Shown piece after piece: positions 7,742 to 16,209 of a stretch of 34,271 nt of DNA. Within the stretch, counting starts at the first letter, position 1; each line of letters starts with the position of its first letter. This stretch comes from CAZIIK01 sp964539235 (GTDB taxonomy: Bacteria > Pseudomonadota > Gammaproteobacteria > Francisellales > CACEW01). Location of the stretch: positions 1 through 34,271 of the forward strand of contig CAZIIK010000139.1 in NCBI GenBank assembly GCA_964539235.1. The letters are read 5' to 3'. The notes below the pieces were generated by a model, which did not search any database, was not told where the DNA came from, and saw nothing but the letters and a program-made list of their open reading frames with translations. Made by a program: the position numbers and the translations under genes.

Positions 7742-8944
7742 ATGCAGTTGCGTAAGATTTGGGGAGGCGTGTTTTTAATCGCAGGGACTTCGATTGGTGG
7801 TGGCATGTTAGGTTTGCCAATTGTGACCGCAGCGGGTGGCATTGTTTATTCGAGTGTTTTATTGCTATTGGCTTGGGCCTTAATGACCATTACGGCGCTG
7901 TATACCTTAGAAGTAAATCTCGCTTTTCCGAATCACAGCAATATTATTACCATGGTATCTGGCACGTTAGGGCGGCCCGGTGTTTTGATCTGTTGGACCA
8001 TATACATTCTGTTTTTATATTCTTTATTGGCAATGTATATCTCGGGTGGTCAAGATTTGCTGCGCGGTTTGGCATCTACCATTAGCATTCATCTGCCAAT
8101 TTGGTTGTCTGCTGTTGTTTTTGTGGGCGTGTTTGGTTGGATTGTGATGCGTGGGACGCGTAACGTGGATCGTTTTAACCGCTTTTTTATGACCTTGAAA
8201 TTGGTTACTTTATTTATCCTAATCGTCTTGATTCTCATGCACACTTCATTGCCGACAACAGAAGGGCATTGGCGCGCATTAGCACCGGCTGTTACGGCAA
8301 CCATTACTTCTTTTGGTTTTTCCATTATTGTCCCCAGCCTGCGCACCTATTTTGGCGGTGATGTTAAAGTATTACGCCGTGTGATTATCTTGGGTTCATT
8401 GTTACCGTTAGTCTGCTACATCATTTGGGATGGTGTGATTTTTGCTGCGATTCCGTTGCACGGTCCAGATAGTTTGTTGGCGATTATGAATAGCAATCAG
8501 CCCTTATCAAATCTGCTACATTCTTTGAATCATATTATGCACAGTGAAGCGATTAAGTCGTTTTCCAGTTTGTTTACATCGGTTTGTGTATTGACGGCAT
8601 TTCTCTGCGTTTCATTAGGCTTGTCTGATTATGTGGCTGATGGTGTTGGACAGCGCAAGCAAGGGCGTGGCTTATGGATCGTTGCTGCACTGACATTTTT
8701 GCCACCATTAGTGTGTGTGATTTTGTATCCTAAAGCATTTATCTTTTTCTTGGGTTTTGCGGGGCTGTTATGTGTAATCCTGCAAGCCTTTATGCCAGCT
8801 TTGATGGCATGGCGGGTGCGTTATCATCAGAAACGAGAATTGCCATATCGCGTGGCAGGTGGTCGTCCTCTGTTGCTGCTCTCAATGGCTGGTGCGATTT
8901 TGGTGGTGATTATTGCATTATCGCAATATGCCATCGGTCGCTAA
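7742..8944 (+). CDS. Aromatic amino acid permease (HAAAP family, TyrP/Mtr-like)
   Basis: This is a proton-coupled inner-membrane carrier of the hydroxy/aromatic amino acid permease family, which takes up tyrosine or tryptophan. The family motif GTSIGGGMLGLPIVTA sits in the first helix (about residues 14-29), and FGFSIIVPSLRTYFGGD and CVSLGLSDYVADG are also characteristic. The 400-residue length and about 11 helices match TyrP (403) and Mtr (414). The ATG at 7742 is chosen over the GTG at 7715 because AAGGAGAG ends five bases before it. Substrate choice between Tyr and Trp cannot be read from the sequence, so no symbol is given. It converges with the MFS gene downstream. Confidence 0.87.
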   Translation: MQLRKIWGGVFLIAGTSIGGGMLGLPIVTAAGGIVYSSVLLLLAWALMTITALYTLEVNLAFPNHSNIITMVSGTLGRPGVLICWTIYILFLYSLLAMYISGGQDLLRGLASTISIHLPIWLSAVVFVGVFGWIVMRGTRNVDRFNRFFMTLKLVTLFILIVLILMHTSLPTTEGHWRALAPAVTATITSFGFSIIVPSLRTYFGGDVKVLRRVIILGSLLPLVCYIIWDGVIFAAIPLHGPDSLLAIMNSNQPLSNLLHSLNHIMHSEAIKSFSSLFTSVCVLTAFLCVSLGLSDYVADGVGQRKQGRGLWIVAALTFLPPLVCVILYPKAFIFFLGFAGLLCVILQAFMPALMAWRVRYHQKRELPYRVAGGRPLLLLSMAGAILVVIIALSQYAIGR

Positions 8945-8961
8945 CAAGGTTTCAGGGTTTA

Positions 8962-8988
8962 AAACCTACTGCTGCTGGCAGTGGGTTT
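8962..8988. terminator. 11-bp stem-loop between convergent permease genes
   Basis: AAACCTACTGC (8962-8972) pairs with GCAGTGGGTTT (8978-8988) through a 5-base loop, with one T-G wobble. The stop codon of the MFS gene lies in the stem. The position between two convergent genes suggests a bidirectional terminator. Neither side has a long T tail, so the call is moderate. Confidence 0.5.
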
Positions 8989-10231
8989 CCTTAGTGATCA
9001 ACAACGCGACCAAAGACACAATCAAGCATAGCGGCAGTGTTAATAGTGCAATATGATAGTCATGCAACGAAAATATCCGAATGCCATTGCGTGTTAGATG
9101 TGTCCAGCCCATATCCAATAGTTTGCCAATTAACGGCTCGGAAAAAGCACCGCACATCGCATTGAACATATTGATAAAACCAATGGATGTAGCGGACAGT
9201 AGTGGGTTGTTCATCTCGCGCATATGCGCAAAAGAGACAAAGAAAAAGCCTGTAAAAAAGCCCATGGCAAATAGCATGATGCCCAGTAGTACGGTCGTTA
9301 AAGGTACATATAAAACCAATAAGATAGCCACCAGACTGAGAATGGTGCCGCTGGCCATAATCACCTTACGCCGTTGGATATAGTCTGATAACCAGCCAGC
9401 GATGGGTGAGCCAATGGCAAAGCCAATGAAAATTAACGAGGTCAAACTGGCGATCACTGTTTTGTCCAAGTGATACACTTCCATTAAATAGGGCACGCCC
9501 CACAAACCGCCGAAAGCAGAAATCGGTGCAAAGGCGAGGCCTGAATAGATAGAGATGCTCCAAGAATGACGGTTCTTCATGATTTGCCAGAGCCCTTGCA
9601 GGACACGGTGTGTCTCGTGCGGTTGCTGCTGTGGTTCATCAGCAATGGTCTTGTCCCGGGCGATAAACAGGAATAAAACGGCAATACAAAATCCAATAAT
9701 AGCCAGAATTAATGCACTGCCGCGCCAACCAAAATGATTCATCAGTAAAGAAAGCGGCGCCTGGGCACAGACTGCACCCAGCATGCCAAGGGTCATCATC
9801 AAACCAGAAATGAGGGCGAATTGTTTAGCCGGAAACCACAAGCTAATAAATTTAGTCGTACCAATGACAGCCGCCGCGCCGCCTAGGCCGATCAGTAAAC
9901 GTCCAAACTCAGCCATGCCGAGATATTTGGCCTCGGCAAAGAGTAAGACCCCCAAAGCGCAGACAGTAATCGCCAACGTCATCAGGCGTTTTGGGCTAAA
10001 CCGATCGATGAGCAATCCGGCAGGCAATTGCATTAATAAATAGGTGTAAAAATAGAAGGCAGCCAAGTTACCCAATTGCAAACCGCTTAAGTTAAACGTA
10101 TGCATCAATTCTTGTGTCATGACACTAGGGGAGACTTGCAACAAGTACTTATAAAAGAAAAAGCTGGATGACAGCAGGAAGATGATCCAAGGATAATAGC
10201 GTTTTGCGGCTTGTATGAAAGTTTTTGGCAT
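8966..10231 (-). CDS. Major facilitator superfamily transporter, substrate unknown
   Basis: This 421-residue protein has about 12 membrane helices and the usual MFS order. It opens with YYPWIIFLLSSSFFFYKYLL and SPSVMTQEL. The loop 2-3 motif reads LLIDRFSPKRLM. LGGAAAVIGTTKFISLWFP marks helices 4-5, and AGWLSDYIQRRKV is the equivalent loop in the second half. The pattern resembles the anion/organic-acid carriers (ACS-like) and MFS proteins frequent in intracellular gammaproteobacteria such as Legionella and Coxiella. The sequence does not fix a substrate. The stop TAG is inside a stem-loop shared with the convergent permease gene. Function beyond transport is not claimed. Confidence 0.85.
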   Translation of the reverse strand: MPKTFIQAAKRYYPWIIFLLSSSFFFYKYLLQVSPSVMTQELMHTFNLSGLQLGNLAAFYFYTYLLMQLPAGLLIDRFSPKRLMTLAITVCALGVLLFAEAKYLGMAEFGRLLIGLGGAAAVIGTTKFISLWFPAKQFALISGLMMTLGMLGAVCAQAPLSLLMNHFGWRGSALILAIIGFCIAVLFLFIARDKTIADEPQQQPHETHRVLQGLWQIMKNRHSWSISIYSGLAFAPISAFGGLWGVPYLMEVYHLDKTVIASLTSLIFIGFAIGSPIAGWLSDYIQRRKVIMASGTILSLVAILLVLYVPLTTVLLGIMLFAMGFFTGFFFVSFAHMREMNNPLLSATSIGFINMFNAMCGAFSEPLIGKLLDMGWTHLTRNGIRIFSLHDYHIALLTLPLCLIVSLVALLITKETHCQQQ

Positions 10232-10346
10232 CAGTGTTAACCCATTTCACTGGGGTTTTTAGCAAGCCGGTAAGTCTATCATATTGAATGCGTGTTTACG
10301 AAGTCGCTGTTATATCTTTGAGCCCATACCAATGTCCGCACGGCTC

Positions 10347-10376
10347 TTGCCAAAAACCGGTGGTACAACGTATGAT
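10347..10376 (+). promoter_or_regulatory. Probable sigma-70 promoter of mdh
   Basis: TTGCCA (10347-10352) and TATGAT (10371-10376) are separated by 18 bases and lie about 50 bases before the mdh start codon. An open frame runs through this stretch in phase with mdh, but the promoter and the ribosome binding site argue that translation starts at 10431. Confidence 0.6.
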
Positions 10377-10430
10377 GGCCGCGTTTTTAAACCAACGTCG
10401 TATCGGCGTTACAACAAGGAATACAGAGAA

Positions 10431-11390
10431 ATGGCTCGTAAAAAAATCGCACTGATTGGTGCCGGTAATATCGGTGGAACTTTGGCACACTTAGCACTGT
10501 TGAAGCAATTGGGTGATGTGGTGCTGTTTGATATTGCAGAAGGTATGCCACAGGGTAAAGCACTGGACTTGGCGCAATGTGCACCTGTCGAAGGTTTTGA
10601 TGCTCAGGTTATCGGTACCAATGATTATGCCGATATCAAAGATGCTGATGTGGTGATTGTAACCGCTGGTGTGGCGCGTAAACCCGGTATGAGCCGCGAT
10701 GATCTGTTATCAATTAATGCCAAAGTCATGAAATCTGTGGGCGAAGGTATCCAGCAAAATTGTCCGAATGCATTTGTGATTTGTATTACCAATCCATTGG
10801 ACATTATGGTGCGCCTATTACAAGACTTTTCAGGTCTGCCTGATCATAAAATTGTTGGCATGGCCGGCGTGTTGGATTCTTCCCGTTTTCGCACATTCTT
10901 AGCCTGGGAATTCGGTGTGTCCGTTAACCAAGTGCAAGCTTACGTGATGGGTGGTCATGGCGATACCATGGTGCCTTTGACCGTTATGAGTAATATCGCC
11001 GGTGAGAGTCTAGATGCCTTAGTGGCGAAAGGTGTCATTACACAAGCACGTTTAGATGAAATCGTTGATCGTACGCGCAAAGGCGGCGGTGAAATCGTGG
11101 GTCTATTGAAAACCGGTTCCGCATTCTATGCACCAGCGACTTCAGCGATTCAAATGGCAGAAGCTTACCTGCGCGATAAGCAAGCCGTGTTGCCGTGCGC
11201 CGCTAAATTGAGGGTCGGTGAGTATGGTGTGGATGAACCATTGTTTGTCGGCGTGCCTGCCAAACTTGGTGCAAACGGTGTTGAAGCTGTGATCGAAGTG
11301 CCATTAAACGAAGCGGAACGTACCAATCTGAACCGTTCCATTGATGCCGTGAAGGAATTAAATGCCGCAGCGGATCAGTTGGGTTTATAA
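10431..11390 (+). CDS. mdh: Malate dehydrogenase, lactate-dehydrogenase-like type
   Basis: NAD-dependent malate dehydrogenase interconverts malate and oxaloacetate in the TCA cycle (cytosol). The 319-residue product starts MARKKIALIGAGNIGG; GAGNIGG is the NAD-binding Rossmann loop. VARKPGMSRDDLL carries the mobile-loop arginines, including the Arg that selects malate over lactate. ITNPLD and MGGHGDTMVP (catalytic His) complete the active site. This is the LDH-like class found in alphaproteobacteria, Bacillus and, from memory very similarly, Francisella, rather than the E. coli type. The ATG at 10431 is chosen for the AAGGA at 10416-10420 and for alignment with family N termini. It stands alone between a promoter and a repeat-bearing spacer. 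Confidence 0.95.
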   Translation: MARKKIALIGAGNIGGTLAHLALLKQLGDVVLFDIAEGMPQGKALDLAQCAPVEGFDAQVIGTNDYADIKDADVVIVTAGVARKPGMSRDDLLSINAKVMKSVGEGIQQNCPNAFVICITNPLDIMVRLLQDFSGLPDHKIVGMAGVLDSSRFRTFLAWEFGVSVNQVQAYVMGGHGDTMVPLTVMSNIAGESLDALVAKGVITQARLDEIVDRTRKGGGEIVGLLKTGSAFYAPATSAIQMAEAYLRDKQAVLPCAAKLRVGEYGVDEPLFVGVPAKLGANGVEAVIEVPLNEAERTNLNRSIDAVKELNAAADQLGL

Positions 11391-11411
11391 AGGCTCTCGA
11401 CTTCGATAAAA

Positions 11412-11440
11412 GGTTCTTGAGCCTGTTGGAGGACCGGAAC
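11412..11440 (+). repeat. Degenerate copy of the CCTGAGCCTGTCGAAGG repeat
   Basis: The stretch beginning GGTTCTTGAGCCTGTTGG and ending in ACCGGAA matches, with several substitutions, the dispersed repeat found at 15581-15782 and 19803-19904. It lies just after mdh. It appears to be an old, decayed copy. Confidence 0.5.
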
Positions 11441-11453
11441 CTTCCATCTTGTC

Positions 11454-11474
11454 ATCCCGGGCTTGACCCGGGAT
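11454..11474. repeat. REP-like hairpin (ATCCCGGG...CCCGGGAT)
   Basis: ATCCCGGG (11454-11461) and CCCGGGAT (11467-11474) form a perfect 8-bp GC-rich stem with loop CTTGA. This GTCATCCCGGGCTTGACCC type of palindrome is a known dispersed intergenic element in many proteobacteria. It could also act in ending mdh transcription. It lies between mdh and relA. Confidence 0.65.
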
Positions 11475-11527
11475 CCAACTTGCCCTTACTTTAACGGCTT
11501 CACGCATTTTGGAAGTACTTTGTTTTG

Positions 11528-13717
11528 GTGCAAACCCACACCCATATCACTGAAGCTGAAACCTTCTCCTTCGCAACTTGGTGGGCAGATTTCTCAGCCC
11601 AGTATGCAGTACAAACTCAATTATCAGATATTTGTCTAAGTGCATTCCACGCACTGAATGACGCACATCCGGTTCTGCGCCAAGGGGCTGAAATGGCCAC
11701 GGTGTTGGCAGATTTGTCAGCAGGACCTGAAGCCTTGTTGGCTGCATTGCTTTATCCCGTGATAGAAGCAGAAGTACTGTCATTAGAAACACTGCGTCAG
11801 CAACATGCAGGTATTGCTTCGATTATTGTCGGTGCGCGCAATATGGTAGCGGTTCAAGGCCTGCGTAAATCAAAGAAAACCGCCGCTTATCATCAACAAA
11901 TCGATCGTTTGCGTAAAATGCTGATTGCTATGGTCAACGACGTGCGGGTTGCTTTAGTAAAATTGGCTGAGCGTATCTATGTGCTACGCCATGCGGATAC
12001 CCAATGCTCTGCCGCTGCACAGAAAGTATTGGCCTATGAAATCATGAATATCTACGCGCCTCTGGCGAATCGACTGGGTATTGGTCAATTGAAATGGGAG
12101 CTGGAAGACCGCGCTTTTCGTTATTTACAACGCGATACCTATAAACACATCAGTCAATCCCTGCAAGACAAACGCCAAGAGCGCGAAGCCTATATTGAAC
12201 AGATGATCGAGCAGTTGACAGCCGTTTTGCAGGCGAAACGCATCCGAGTGGAAGTGAACGGGCGTATCAAACACATTTACAGTATTTGGCGCAAGATGCA
12301 GAAAAAGCAGCTGTCATTCGAACAGTTATACGATGTACGTGCGCTACGTGTTTTAGTGCGTGATGTGCACAGCTGCTATCAGGCTTTAAGTGCTATTCAA
12401 GCGGTATGGCCCAGCTTGCCCAGTGAATTTGATGATTACATTGCCACGCCCAAACCCAATGGCTATAGCTCGATTCATTTAGTGATTCAAGGGCCGGAAG
12501 ATAAAACCATTGAAATTCAAATTCGAACCTATGCCATGCATGAGGCGTCAGAGATGGGCGTAGCAGCTCACTGGCGCTACAAGGAAGGCGTGGTGCGCGA
12601 TGCGGGTTTTGAAGCACGCTTAGAATGGTTGCGCAGCCTATTGGATTGGCAGAAAGAACTGAGTCAGGGTGATGAACATATTGAAGCCATTCGTACGGAA
12701 GTGGTCGATAGTCAGATTTACGTGTTTACGCCATTAGGCGAAGTACTTGATTTGCCGATCGGATCTACGCCACTGGATTTTGCCTACCATGTGCACACTG
12801 AAGTTGGGCATCGATGTCGAGGCGCCAAAGTGGACGGCAAAATGGTGCCGTTAACCACGCCATTGCAGACTGGGCAGCGTGTCGAAATTATGACAACCAA
12901 AGCAGGTCAGCCTAGTCGAGATTGGTTGCGTGCGGATGCCGGTTATTTGGCCAGTAGTCGTGCACGACAAAAAGTACAGCATTGGTTTCGTCAGTTAAAT
13001 AAGGCTGAAAATGCTGCTGCAGGGAAAGAAATTTTGCTGAAAGCGCTTAAGCGGTTGTCTGTCAATAAAGTCGACTACCTGGCAGTTGCCCGTGAATTTA
13101 ACGTGCATGATGCCGAAGATTTATATGCAGCTATTGCGACGGGAGATACAAAGTTATACAGCGTAGTGGCGTATATTGAAAAGCATTTTTCGAAAAGTCT
13201 GTTGGCAGACAACAAAACTGCAGCGCCAACGGAGCCTGATGTCGCTGATATGGCCACAACACCCACGCGTCGTCAAACAACGCAGACTGATTTGGTGATC
13301 AATGAAGTGGGCAATTTGCTGTTTCATATGGCGGGTTGTTGTCATCCGATTCATGGTGATGACGTCATCGGTTATATCACGCAGGGACGTGGTGTGACGG
13401 TTCATCGTCAGGATTGTCCCACCATTACGGCATTGGCAGAAACCCGTGCTGAACGCATTGTTGACGTGCAATGGGGGGATCAACACGAAAACGCGTTTGT
13501 GGCCGATTTACTGTTGTATGTCGATACTTCAGCCACTGTGCGCCAAGTTGCTCAGTTGCTGAGTCAGGAAGATATTGATTTGGTGGGTTTAACCACGCAA
13601 CGTGGCAAAAGCCAAACCAGTGTGCGTTTGAGAATTCAGGTGCCTGATCGTGCGCAATTGCAACGTATTGCCGTCAAGTTATCTCAACTGAAAGGCGTGT
13701 TGGCAGTGAAGCGTTAA
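11528..13717 (+). CDS. relA: (p)ppGpp synthetase RelA
   Basis: RelA makes (p)ppGpp on stalled ribosomes and so triggers the stringent response. The 729-residue length matches E. coli RelA (744). The N-terminal HD hydrolase region is degenerate: LAALLYPVIEAEV stands where SpoT has its HD motif. The synthetase domain has GRIKHIYSIWRKMQKK and LPSEFDDYIATPKPNGYSS, with the EXDD signature (EFDD) of monofunctional synthetases. The TGS domain (VFTPLGEVLDLPIGSTPLDF) is followed by the zinc-finger-type segment MAGCCHPIHGDDVIGYI and a C-terminal ACT region. The start is the GTG at 11528 or the TTG at 11525; GGAAG at 11511-11515 serves either. nagZ follows after about 65 bases in the same direction. Confidence 0.95.
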   Translation: MQTHTHITEAETFSFATWWADFSAQYAVQTQLSDICLSAFHALNDAHPVLRQGAEMATVLADLSAGPEALLAALLYPVIEAEVLSLETLRQQHAGIASIIVGARNMVAVQGLRKSKKTAAYHQQIDRLRKMLIAMVNDVRVALVKLAERIYVLRHADTQCSAAAQKVLAYEIMNIYAPLANRLGIGQLKWELEDRAFRYLQRDTYKHISQSLQDKRQEREAYIEQMIEQLTAVLQAKRIRVEVNGRIKHIYSIWRKMQKKQLSFEQLYDVRALRVLVRDVHSCYQALSAIQAVWPSLPSEFDDYIATPKPNGYSSIHLVIQGPEDKTIEIQIRTYAMHEASEMGVAAHWRYKEGVVRDAGFEARLEWLRSLLDWQKELSQGDEHIEAIRTEVVDSQIYVFTPLGEVLDLPIGSTPLDFAYHVHTEVGHRCRGAKVDGKMVPLTTPLQTGQRVEIMTTKAGQPSRDWLRADAGYLASSRARQKVQHWFRQLNKAENAAAGKEILLKALKRLSVNKVDYLAVAREFNVHDAEDLYAAIATGDTKLYSVVAYIEKHFSKSLLADNKTAAPTEPDVADMATTPTRRQTTQTDLVINEVGNLLFHMAGCCHPIHGDDVIGYITQGRGVTVHRQDCPTITALAETRAERIVDVQWGDQHENAFVADLLLYVDTSATVRQVAQLLSQEDIDLVGLTTQRGKSQTSVRLRIQVPDRAQLQRIAVKLSQLKGVLAVKR

Positions 13718-13783
13718 CCGGTGATGATCCCACAGTGCCGAGTGTGCTAGTATCCGCACTTTCTATCGCCCAGGTATTAGGTG

Positions 13784-14674
13784 ATGCAAATCCCACCAAA
13801 GTCTTTGATCATTGGTATTGCCAGTACCCGTTTGACGGCCGCTGAACGGATTCATTTAACGCACCCAGCTGTTGGTGGTGTGATTCTGTTTGCGCGTAAC
13901 TACGAAAATCCGCAACAACTGCAAAGTCTAACCGATGAAATCCATACGCTAGATGAAACGCTATGGGTGTGTGTCGATCAAGAGGGTGGGTGTGTGCAGC
14001 GCTTTAGTCAAGGTTTTACGCAGTTGCCTGCCATGTTCGATATTGGTTTATGTTATGACCAGGATCCGGCAGCAGGTTTGCAGCTTGCTGAAACAACCGC
14101 CATCACATTGGCCACAGAGCTGAAACAGGTTGGTGTGGATCTGACTTTCGCACCAGTTTTAGATTTATATAATCCCGACAGTCAGGTGATTGGCTCACGG
14201 GCTTTTCATGCCGACCCACAGGTTGTTGCGCAATTGGCGACGCGATTCTTTAAAACTCTACAGGCACACGGCTTGCTAACTGTCGGCAAACATTATCCGG
14301 GTCATGGCAGTGTGACCTTGGATACACACACAGAGCAGGTGGTTGACACCCGTGATTTCGACACGATTGTTGCCCATGATCTGCACCCATTTACGCAGAC
14401 GATCCAACAGCATATTGATGGCATCATGGCGGCGCATGTGATTTATCCACAGGTAGACGATCAACCCGCCGGGTATTCCAAGCGTTGGTTAGATTATCTA
14501 CGCCATGAGCAGCGGTTTTCTGGTCTTACTTTCAGTGATGACCTGGGCATGCAAGCGGCCATGTTAGGGGAGATGGATTTGACGCAACGTGTTGCAAAAG
14601 CCTTAGCGGCCGGTTGCGATAAGGTTTTACTGTGCAATGAGCTTGAACAGATTCCAGGAGTACTCAATTTATGA
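13784..14674 (+). CDS. nagZ: Beta-N-acetylhexosaminidase NagZ (glycoside hydrolase family 3)
   Basis: NagZ removes GlcNAc from anhydro-muropeptides in the cytosol during cell-wall recycling, after import by AmpG (encoded at 6317-7561). The family motif KHYPGHGSVTLDTH (about residue 169) carries the catalytic His loop, and FSDDLGMQAA (about 248-257) contains the nucleophilic Asp. VDQEGGCVQRF and FAPVLDL are also typical. At 296 residues it is about 45 shorter than E. coli NagZ; the missing part is the C-terminal helical tail, and the catalytic barrel is complete. The ATG at 13784 is preferred to the GTG at 13781. The stop overlaps the holB start (ATGA), implying coupled translation. Confidence 0.9.
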   Translation: MQIPPKSLIIGIASTRLTAAERIHLTHPAVGGVILFARNYENPQQLQSLTDEIHTLDETLWVCVDQEGGCVQRFSQGFTQLPAMFDIGLCYDQDPAAGLQLAETTAITLATELKQVGVDLTFAPVLDLYNPDSQVIGSRAFHADPQVVAQLATRFFKTLQAHGLLTVGKHYPGHGSVTLDTHTEQVVDTRDFDTIVAHDLHPFTQTIQQHIDGIMAAHVIYPQVDDQPAGYSKRWLDYLRHEQRFSGLTFSDDLGMQAAMLGEMDLTQRVAKALAAGCDKVLLCNELEQIPGVLNL

Positions 14675-15567
14675 CGGCACCTTACGCGTGGCAGAACGAT
14701 TGTTGGCAACATTTTGTGGCGCTCAAAGCGCAGCAAAAATTACCGCATGCGGTATTGCTAACTGGCGCGCCCTATACCGGGAAATGGGATTTTTCCCAGG
14801 CTTGTGCCCAAGCATTGCTCGGTGTGGATGCAGCGAATTTAGCCTTATGCCAATCTGCAGACGGTCACCCAGATCACCTGAATATTGTGCCAGAGTCTGA
14901 CAAAATGCCAGTGGTGAAAATTGATCAAATCCGCCAGGTCAAACATTTCTTGGCTGAAACCGCACAACGCGGCGGTTTTCGCGTTGTCTGCATTCGTCAA
15001 GCAGAGTGTATGAATACTGCCGCGGCAAATGCATTATTAAAAACCCTAGAAGAACCTGGTCAACAGGTGCTGATCTTGTTGGTCTCTGCGCGTCCGGCTG
15101 TATTACCAGCGACAATTCTAAGCCGCTGCCAACGTTGGCTAATGCGCGTGACTTTTGCTGAAGCACGTGCCTATCTGCAACAGCATGCCAGTGAATATAC
15201 GCCCGAAGCGTCGTGGCAGTTAAGCCAAGGGCAACCACTGCGTTTCGCTCTGGAAACCGAGCGGCAATATGTGCAAGAAAAAGCACAATTTCTGGCAGTT
15301 GATATTTTGACTCAGTCACCTTTACAACTCGCCAAGCAGTACGAAGCCGTGCCTTTGCCCGTGGTGGTGGAGTGGTTGTTTGCCAAAGCAGTACAGACTT
15401 TGCAGATGCCAGGTTTGAAAACAATCAGTCAACAGGCACTGTTCCATTTCTTAGATCATCTCTACCAAGCCCAACGCGATTTACAAAAGTCTGTGCATGT
15501 GAATCCACTGTTATTTTTAGAAGACTTGCTGATTGAACAACAGCGGGTTTATCACGCGTGTCGGTAA
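14671..15567 (+). CDS. holB: DNA polymerase III subunit delta-prime
   Basis: Delta-prime is the rigid stator subunit of the clamp-loader that places the beta clamp on DNA. The 298-residue product begins YAWQNDCWQHF. The Walker A position reads GAPYTGKWDF, degenerate as expected for a non-hydrolysing subunit. The conserved blocks KIDQIRQVKHFL, NTAAANALLKTLEEPG and ATILSRCQRW (the SRC arginine-finger motif) are all present. In E. coli the zinc module has four cysteines. Here the equivalent stretch (ALCQSADGHPDH) is shorter and keeps one Cys, so the zinc site appears lost. The gene overlaps nagZ by four bases. It is the last gene before the repeat cluster and secretion operon. Confidence 0.93.
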   Translation: MTAPYAWQNDCWQHFVALKAQQKLPHAVLLTGAPYTGKWDFSQACAQALLGVDAANLALCQSADGHPDHLNIVPESDKMPVVKIDQIRQVKHFLAETAQRGGFRVVCIRQAECMNTAAANALLKTLEEPGQQVLILLVSARPAVLPATILSRCQRWLMRVTFAEARAYLQQHASEYTPEASWQLSQGQPLRFALETERQYVQEKAQFLAVDILTQSPLQLAKQYEAVPLPVVVEWLFAKAVQTLQMPGLKTISQQALFHFLDHLYQAQRDLQKSVHVNPLLFLEDLLIEQQRVYHACR

Positions 15568-15580
15568 GGTTTTTATAATA

Positions 15581-15782
15581 CCCCTTCGACAGGCTCAGGG
15601 ACCGCCTGTCGAAGGACAGTCATCGAGAATTGGCTATTTTCGATAAGCGGTTCCTGAGCCTGTCGAAGGGTGTCGAAAGACTGGAGCCTGATAGCGATGA
15701 CTGAGCTTGTCGAAGTCAAGCTTGTCCAAAGGCCGAGGTTCAATCAGCGCCAATAGGTCCCTGAGCCTGTCGAAGGGCCGGA
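15581..15782. repeat. Cluster of dispersed repeats upstream of the virB operon
   Basis: The 336-bp gap 15568-15903 holds no gene. It carries several copies of one repeat (core CCTGAGCCTGTCGAAGGG): a reverse copy at 15581-15603, a partial copy at 15605-15615, forward copies at 15648-15670 and 15752-15782, and a degenerate one near 15699-15718. The first reverse copy and the 15649-15670 copy form 22-base inverted arms that could fold into a long hairpin. The last copy and about ten bases before it closely match 19866-19904 inside the operon. The core is a known type of intergenic repeat in many bacteria. The rest of the gap is an AT-rich promoter region. Confidence 0.8.
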
Positions 15783-15842
15783 AGCATTCGTCAAAGTCGA
15801 GCCTTCAAGAACAACCCTAAAACTAGATTTCATAAAATCTGC

Positions 15843-15870
15843 TTGACTTCACATTTATATTGTTTATATT
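15843..15870 (+). promoter_or_regulatory. Probable promoter of the virB operon
   Basis: TTGACT (15843-15848) and TATATT (15865-15870) are separated by 16 bases, in a strongly AT-rich stretch (about 15830-15900) directly before virB2. No other promoter this good was seen between here and virB11, so it may drive the operon. Confidence 0.55.
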
Positions 15871-15903
15871 TTATTCAAATAGATTATTATTTAAACTAAT
15901 GCA

Positions 15904-16209
15904 ATGAAGCGAATTTGGCATTTTAAAACACAAAAATCTTTCCCAGCCGCAGGTCATATCTGCTTGGCGTGTTATCTCATTTTATTACCCACCATCGCGT
16001 GTGCAGATCTGTTGGCCACACTGAATGGCTTTCTCGATTATCTAACCGGTGGGATTGGAAAAGCCATTGCTGCATTGGCAATTGTGGCTGTCGGTTTTGG
16101 GTGTTTTGCCATGGGGCGCGTCCCCAAAGCCTATGTGATTGCCGTGGTGGTAGGGGTTGGCATTATTTTTGGTTCCAGTGCGATTTTAAAAGTATTGAGT
16201 GCATCCTAA
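15904..16209 (+). CDS. virB2: VirB2-type pilin (TrbC/VirB2 family)
   Basis: VirB2 is the major pilin of P-type type IV secretion systems. This 101-residue protein has a long N-terminal signal region with a hydrophobic core (YLILLPTIACA, about residues 21-31) and a likely cleavage before DLLATLNGF. Two hydrophobic helices of the mature pilin follow (about 50-65 and 75-95), with the small polar loop AMGRVPKAY between them, as usual in the family. The ATG at 15904 has no obvious Shine-Dalgarno sequence. The stop TAA shares a base with the virB3 ATG. It is the first gene of the operon and its frame is intact. Confidence 0.85.
   Translation: MKRIWHFKTQKSFPAAGHICLACYLILLPTIACADLLATLNGFLDYLTGGIGKAIAALAIVAVGFGCFAMGRVPKAYVIAVVVGVGIIFGSSAILKVLSAS

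Noticed and set aside
10239..10260. A terminator-like stem (AACCCA...TGGGGTT plus T run) before mdh
   Set aside because: No plus-strand gene ends just upstream, the stem needs a bulge, and on the minus strand it lies in the leader of the MFS gene.
10284..10430. An upstream extension of mdh adding 49 residues
   Set aside because: The extension has no family similarity and spans a promoter. The ATG at 10431 has AAGGA and the expected MARKKIALIG start.
11525..13717. Reading this gene as the bifunctional SpoT
   Set aside because: The HD hydrolase motif is lost and the synthetase domain has EFDD (EXDD), the mark of monofunctional RelA.
14939..15424. A 161-codon open frame on the minus strand opposite holB
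   Set aside because: It lies wholly antisense to an unmistakable holB, has no recognisable domain and no ribosome binding site; it is a coding shadow.
15581..15782. A CRISPR array formed by the repeated CCTGAGCCTGTCGAAGG units
   Set aside because: Copies occur in both orientations, with irregular spacing and variable ends, and no cas gene is present. They are dispersed intergenic repeats.
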